Below, one piece after another: positions 5,115 through 7,949 of a DNA stretch of 7,949 nt (the stretch's first letter is position 1; each line of letters begins with the position of its first letter). Origin of the DNA: Chlamydiota bacterium (GTDB taxonomy: Bacteria > Chlamydiota > Chlamydiia > Chlamydiales > SM23-39); NCBI GenBank assembly GCA_027449725.1, contig DAIDLB010000296.1:1-7949 (forward strand). Direction: 5' to 3'. A program made the position numbers and the translations under genes. Below the pieces are notes generated by a model that searched no databases, was not told the DNA's origin, and worked only from the letters and a program-made list of their open reading frames with translations.

Positions 5115-6791
5115 ATGGCTATCGCAGCTCTGAATCCCAATGTTCCCAGGCCGCCAATACTTCTAGATACCCACGAGCATTGCCGTACCACTTTAACTGA
5201 TATTCAAAACGCACGTGAACAAGTATACACAGCTCTGAATGCGGAACTTGGAAAAAATAATCCGCTTCAGTTGGATCAAATTCGAGGCAGCTTTCAAACA
5301 ATTCTAACACAGTTAGATAATTTGAAACAGGACAGCCGTCGAACCCTCGACTCTATGAATGTCCACGCCTTAAACCGGCAAACACCAGAACTTAAACAAT
5401 TCGGCGACGAGGAACAGCGGCTCGAAAGTGTGGAATTAAAGCTACGCGAAGCAGCCATAAAAAAAGGGTGGTTTCCCATCTCTCGAAACGGAGACCTTCG
5501 CCTGGATACTCCTGATGACTGCCTCAACTCCCTTGAAATTACTCAAAAACAAAGACATACTATTTTTTCTGCTCTTGAGTCTGACCTTGCAATGCAAGGA
5601 AATCTGACTCCTCAAAAGAGAAGCGAACTACACGCTGTTTTGACACAAGCTAAGGAATTGGCAGGGCTGGCCGGCCAGTGTTTAAAGCACTACTCCAGCC
5701 GCTGGCCACCAACGGAGCAATTCAAAACTCGCTCCGCTGAAGAAGAAAAACTGACCGCATGGGAAAAATCAATCTTCCAGACTGCCTCAAAGCACGGATT
5801 TGGCGCGGTCTTTCCTCCGCCGTTAATTCCACCAGCGCCGCTCTCCCTTCCTCGTCTTATTCAGAGCGATCTTGAAGTTGACACATCAGAAAATTGCCTC
5901 CGTTCTCTTAAAACTGTGCAGGATGCCAGATTGCTTCTTCTCAATCGTCTGGGATTCTTAATTCATCAATGGAATCCGGACAGATTTGAAATCGAACGGT
6001 TGCTTCAACAAGCGGAACAGTTCCGGCACCTCAGCCATTATTGTTTAGAGAGGTATCGATGGTCTCCGGAGACAAGTACACATAACACGGTGGACCATCA
6101 CACTCATTGTCATGAAGAGGCCCGCCTCACTCAACTGGAATCAACGGTCCGCGAAACAGCCACCGGAAAAGGCTGGATCGGACAGGTCGCCTCATCAACA
6201 CCGATCGACCTCCCTTCTACCGACAAAATCATTCGGTTCTGCAAAGCCCATCCCCTAATCCCCGTTGGAATAGCCGGATCCGTCGCCGGATTTGCAGGCT
6301 GGATCCCGATGGAAAATCCGATAGGTTGTTTTGCACCGGCATTGGCAGGGTTCTTAACTTCCGTCGCTGTCGATCCGAAGCAAACCTTCCTCGATACGAT
6401 TGGCATGAGCGATTTTCTCCTTAAAAATCTCGCAAGAAGAGCTCTGCCCATCGCAACATGGGCTATTGGCACGGCCTGCATGTATGACGCGGAGAACCTT
6501 TCGCGGGCGCCCTATTTGCTCGGCACGGCTGCGTTGCTCCAGATGGGAGCCGATTACGAACTTTGGAAAAGCTCGCTCTCTGTACAGTGCTTGGCTACGA
6601 GCGCCATCGACTCGGTCAAGTGGTGGTTTAAAAATGGATATAGAACAGGGCCTATCGCAGCAGCGGCGGCGGGGGCGATCAGTTATTCCTTCGATCAATC
6701 TTTCCCTACGATCGGCCTTTTTGGATTGGGCCTCTACGGAGTCCATGCCGGATTTGCCTTCCTTCATGCAAACAGAGGAGGCGCACCATGA
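5115..6791 (+). CDS. Array paralogue 2: three helical modules plus C-terminal membrane domain
   Basis: A 558-aa protein of unrecognised family, homologous to its two neighbours. After a short Ala/Pro-rich start come three copies of a helical module of about 100 residues: 18-120 (C23, L27, R34), 131-229 (C136, L140, R147; C189-L) and 256-354 (C261, L265, R272; C310-L). Each starts D-T-x4-C in this protein and closes with G-W or G-F. Copy 3 contains a His/Cys cluster (H323-x4-H-H-x-H-C-H333-E-E). The hydrophobic domain (370-552) has A443-L-P-I, Y457-D-A-E-N, W504-F-K-N-G-Y-R-T-G and S525-F-D-Q-S-F. There is no Sec signal peptide. GAAGGA at 5102-5107 is a good Shine-Dalgarno 7 nt before the ATG. 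It overlaps the next gene by 4 bp. A role as a host-facing membrane protein is inference; the multi-copy module may be a protein-binding repeat. Confidence 0.92.
   Translation: MAIAALNPNVPRPPILLDTHEHCRTTLTDIQNAREQVYTALNAELGKNNPLQLDQIRGSFQTILTQLDNLKQDSRRTLDSMNVHALNRQTPELKQFGDEEQRLESVELKLREAAIKKGWFPISRNGDLRLDTPDDCLNSLEITQKQRHTIFSALESDLAMQGNLTPQKRSELHAVLTQAKELAGLAGQCLKHYSSRWPPTEQFKTRSAEEEKLTAWEKSIFQTASKHGFGAVFPPPLIPPAPLSLPRLIQSDLEVDTSENCLRSLKTVQDARLLLLNRLGFLIHQWNPDRFEIERLLQQAEQFRHLSHYCLERYRWSPETSTHNTVDHHTHCHEEARLTQLESTVRETATGKGWIGQVASSTPIDLPSTDKIIRFCKAHPLIPVGIAGSVAGFAGWIPMENPIGCFAPALAGFLTSVAVDPKQTFLDTIGMSDFLLKNLARRALPIATWAIGTACMYDAENLSRAPYLLGTAALLQMGADYELWKSSLSVQCLATSAIDSVKWWFKNGYRTGPIAAAAAGAISYSFDQSFPTIGLFGLGLYGVHAGFAFLHANRGGAP
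5166..5474 (+). repeat. Helical module, paralogue 2 copy 1
   Basis: Codes for residues 18-120. C23, L27 and R34 fit the shared spacing. The second cysteine seen in the other copies is replaced by T77 (T77-L78). It closes with E-E-Q-R-L, then K-K-G-W119. It is the most divergent of the three copies in this protein. Confidence 0.7.
5505..5801 (+). repeat. Helical module, paralogue 2 copy 2
   Basis: Codes for residues 131-229: D-T-P-D-D-C136-L, L140, R147, C189-L-K-H-Y, E-E-E-K-L, K-H-G-F229. It starts 113 residues after copy 1. Confidence 0.75.
5880..6176 (+). repeat. Helical module, paralogue 2 copy 3
   Basis: Codes for residues 256-354: D-T-S-E-N-C261-L, L265, R272, C310-L-E-R-Y-R-W, E-E-A-R-L, G-K-G-W354. 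The segment between its two halves carries the His/Cys cluster at 6081-6119. Confidence 0.75.
6775..6791 (+). promoter_or_regulatory. Strong RBS and ATGA overlap coupling paralogues 2 and 3
   Basis: GAGGAGG (6775-6781) lies 6 nt before the ATG at 6788, inside the end of paralogue 2, whose TGA stop (6789-6791) overlaps that ATG. This is the standard arrangement for translational coupling and fixes the start of paralogue 3. Confidence 0.9.
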
Positions 6792-7834
6792 ATTTCCTAG
6801 GTAGCTTACCTTTTTTCCAATCCAGAGATTCCTTTTCCCTGTCTCTTCCTGACATCTCACAAATCAGAGACCTGCAAGTCGGCCAAAAAGATCAATGCCT
6901 TGATGAATTGCAAAAGCTCGGCCAAAAACGGGACGACCTGATCCACAATCTAGGCCAAATCCTGACTCTGGACACGCACACGTTGTATGTCCACCGATAC
7001 AAGGTACACGAGGCTTTTAAGCGGGCGCAAGAGCTGCGCGAGCAAATTGACTATTGCCTGAATCAATATGTCGATGCAAAGCCGAGCCCGAATCCCCAGG
7101 AAAACAGCCTCCGCCTCGAAAGAATTTGGAATCAAATTCAAATACAGGACGCAGATGAAGCGGGAACCATCCACAAAGCGCTCAGGAATGGCTGGATTAA
7201 AGCCGCAGCTCCGAGTGCAGCTTCCAATTCTCTTGCAACCCTGCTCTCCGTAGAAACCGTGAGCGGCAAGGTCGCCCGATTTGCCAAAGCGAACTGGATG
7301 ACCGTCCTTGGATTTGGAGCTTCCGCAGCGCTCTCCCTCAACAAAAGTTTGCTTCCCGAAGGGATCACTTCTTTAGAGCTGTATAGCGCATCTATCCCGG
7401 CCATTCTGGGAACAGCGCCTCTTTTCTATTCTCTGGATCAAACGACTCTTAATGAGGCCGCCGACTTTGGCCTGGCGATTGGCCGTGCAGTAGCGGACAG
7501 TGCTCTGCCCGGAGCTGCCGCTGCGGCCATTACAGGCTATTGTTACGATCCGGAAAACAGCTGGGTGCTTCCACTGCTCGGGACGGCAACAATCGTCCAA
7601 CTCGGCTCCATCTATTGCAATATGCCTTCGGCAAAAGCGCTCTACAACCATGCGCTCACCGCAACCGAAAAGTGGTTTGAATACGGCGGATTGACCGGCG
7701 TCCCGATGGCGATTGCAGCAACGGCTACGAGCTGTTATTTCGAGCAATCGTTCTTGGCGAACGCAGGCTGGATGGCCTGTATCTACGCGCTCCACGCTGT
7801 CCCTGCCGCCGTGATTGCGGCAAGCAAGCCCTAG
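6788..7834 (+). CDS. Array paralogue 3: one helical module plus C-terminal membrane domain
   Basis: A 348-aa protein, the shortest member of the array. After a Ser/Phe-containing N-terminus of about 30 residues comes one helical module (32-137: C37, L41, R48; C90-L-N-Q-Y; closing R-N-G-W136-I). A short linker leads to a hydrophobic domain (158-345) with A239-L-P-G, Y253-D-P-E-N, W296-F-E-Y-G-G-L-T-G and Y317-F-E-Q-S-F, all aligning with paralogues 1 and 2. Several alanine-rich segments long enough to cross a membrane are visible. The start is fixed by a strong GAGGAGG site and the ATGA overlap with paralogue 2, so the two proteins are probably made together in a fixed ratio and may form a complex. 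No catalytic motif is visible. The function is unknown; an Inc-like or other host-membrane role is inference. Confidence 0.92.
   Translation: MNFLGSLPFFQSRDSFSLSLPDISQIRDLQVGQKDQCLDELQKLGQKRDDLIHNLGQILTLDTHTLYVHRYKVHEAFKRAQELREQIDYCLNQYVDAKPSPNPQENSLRLERIWNQIQIQDADEAGTIHKALRNGWIKAAAPSAASNSLATLLSVETVSGKVARFAKANWMTVLGFGASAALSLNKSLLPEGITSLELYSASIPAILGTAPLFYSLDQTTLNEAADFGLAIGRAVADSALPGAAAAAITGYCYDPENSWVLPLLGTATIVQLGSIYCNMPSAKALYNHALTATEKWFEYGGLTGVPMAIAATATSCYFEQSFLANAGWMACIYALHAVPAAVIAASKP
6881..7195 (+). repeat. Helical module copy in paralogue 3
   Basis: Codes for residues 32-136. C37, L41, R48 and C90-L-N-Q-Y match the other copies; the closing motif is R-N-G-W136. The C-to-C spacing of 53 equals that of paralogue 2 copy 2. 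Confidence 0.75.
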
Positions 7835-7882
7835 CACATAGTTAACAAAATTTTTACCTATACGGCTGACGTGAAAGCTCCC

Positions 7883-7949
7883 TAGGATCATCGATCGGAA
7901 AAGCAGCAGTATTAATTCAATACGACTGCTTTTCCGATCGATGATCCTA
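7883..7949. repeat. Perfect 24-bp inverted repeat, possible bidirectional terminator
   Basis: The arms 7883-7906 and 7926-7949 are exact reverse complements (24 of 24) around a 19-nt centre. That centre itself has GTATT...AATAC pairing, so the stem can extend by 5 bp past a 2x2 mismatch. The A4 before and T4 after the inner GCAG...CTGC stem resemble a bidirectional intrinsic terminator. It lies 48 nt after the paralogue 3 stop codon. The right arm ends on the final base of the window, so the full extent cannot be seen. Confidence 0.85.

Noticed and set aside
6788..6847. N-terminus of paralogue 3 as a Sec signal peptide
   Set aside because: There is no basic n-region and the hydrophobic run is too short (about 7 residues) before polar residues.
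6354..6860. A 168-codon minus-strand frame opposite the end of paralogue 2
   Set aside because: It is an antisense shadow; the plus-strand protein shows motifs shared with its paralogues.
7373..7891. A 172-codon minus-strand frame opposite paralogue 3
   Set aside because: It is a shadow of the plus-strand membrane domain; its product is Arg/Cys-rich without recognisable structure.
7883..7949. Inverted repeat as the end of an insertion sequence
   Set aside because: No transposase or target-site duplication is visible in the window; both arms face each other across only 19 nt.

Overview
The window looks like chlamydial chromosome, most likely from an environmental (Chlamydia-like) family of the order Chlamydiales. 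The main evidence is at the left edge. The minus-strand protein there reads like the N-terminus of the chlamydial primary sigma factor (sigma-66), with nearly verbatim stretches such as [21 protein letters not shown] and [13 protein letters not shown] chlamydial-type ribosomal protein S20 gene lies about 1.9 kb away. In Chlamydia trachomatis, as I recall it, rpoD and rpsT are also near neighbours (CT615 and CT617). I cannot fix the genus. Base composition looks near 50% G+C by eye, higher than in most sequenced Chlamydiae.

Layout. Positions 1-812 (minus) hold the 5' two-fifths or so of rpoD, cut by the window edge. A 130-bp divergent spacer separates it from a CoiA-like competence gene (943-1749, plus). 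Two small minus-strand membrane-protein genes follow: an unrecognised two-helix protein (1739-2113), which overlaps the end of coiA by 11 bp tail to tail, and a DUF3592-like protein (2164-2613). rpsT (2684-2974, plus) is divergent from these and has a good sigma-66/70-type promoter.

The right 60% (3017-7834, plus) is a tandem array of three paralogous genes that I do not recognise as any named family. Each encodes a cytosolic, mostly helical N-terminal part followed by a long hydrophobic C-terminal domain of about 180-195 residues. The helical part is built from one or three copies of a roughly 100-residue module. All five copies share the spacing C-x3-L-x6-R, and most have a second Cys-Leu pair about 50-56 residues later and a closing K-x-G-W/F-like motif. 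The membrane domains share A-L-P...D-x-E, W/M-F-x2-G-x2-T-G and Y/S-F-D/E-x-S-F/Y motifs. The first gene also carries a long Ser/Pro- and Gly-rich disordered segment. It ends in an intrinsic terminator. The second and third genes overlap by ATGA and form a translationally coupled pair with their own candidate promoter. The proteins lack Sec signal peptides, and two have Ser-rich starts. With the long hydrophobic domain this fits, by inference, type III-secreted inclusion-membrane (Inc-like) or other host-directed membrane proteins. No biochemical function can be read from the sequence.

The window ends exactly at the end of a perfect 24-bp inverted repeat (7883-7949). It could be a bidirectional terminator, a dispersed palindromic repeat, or a contig-end fold-back artefact.
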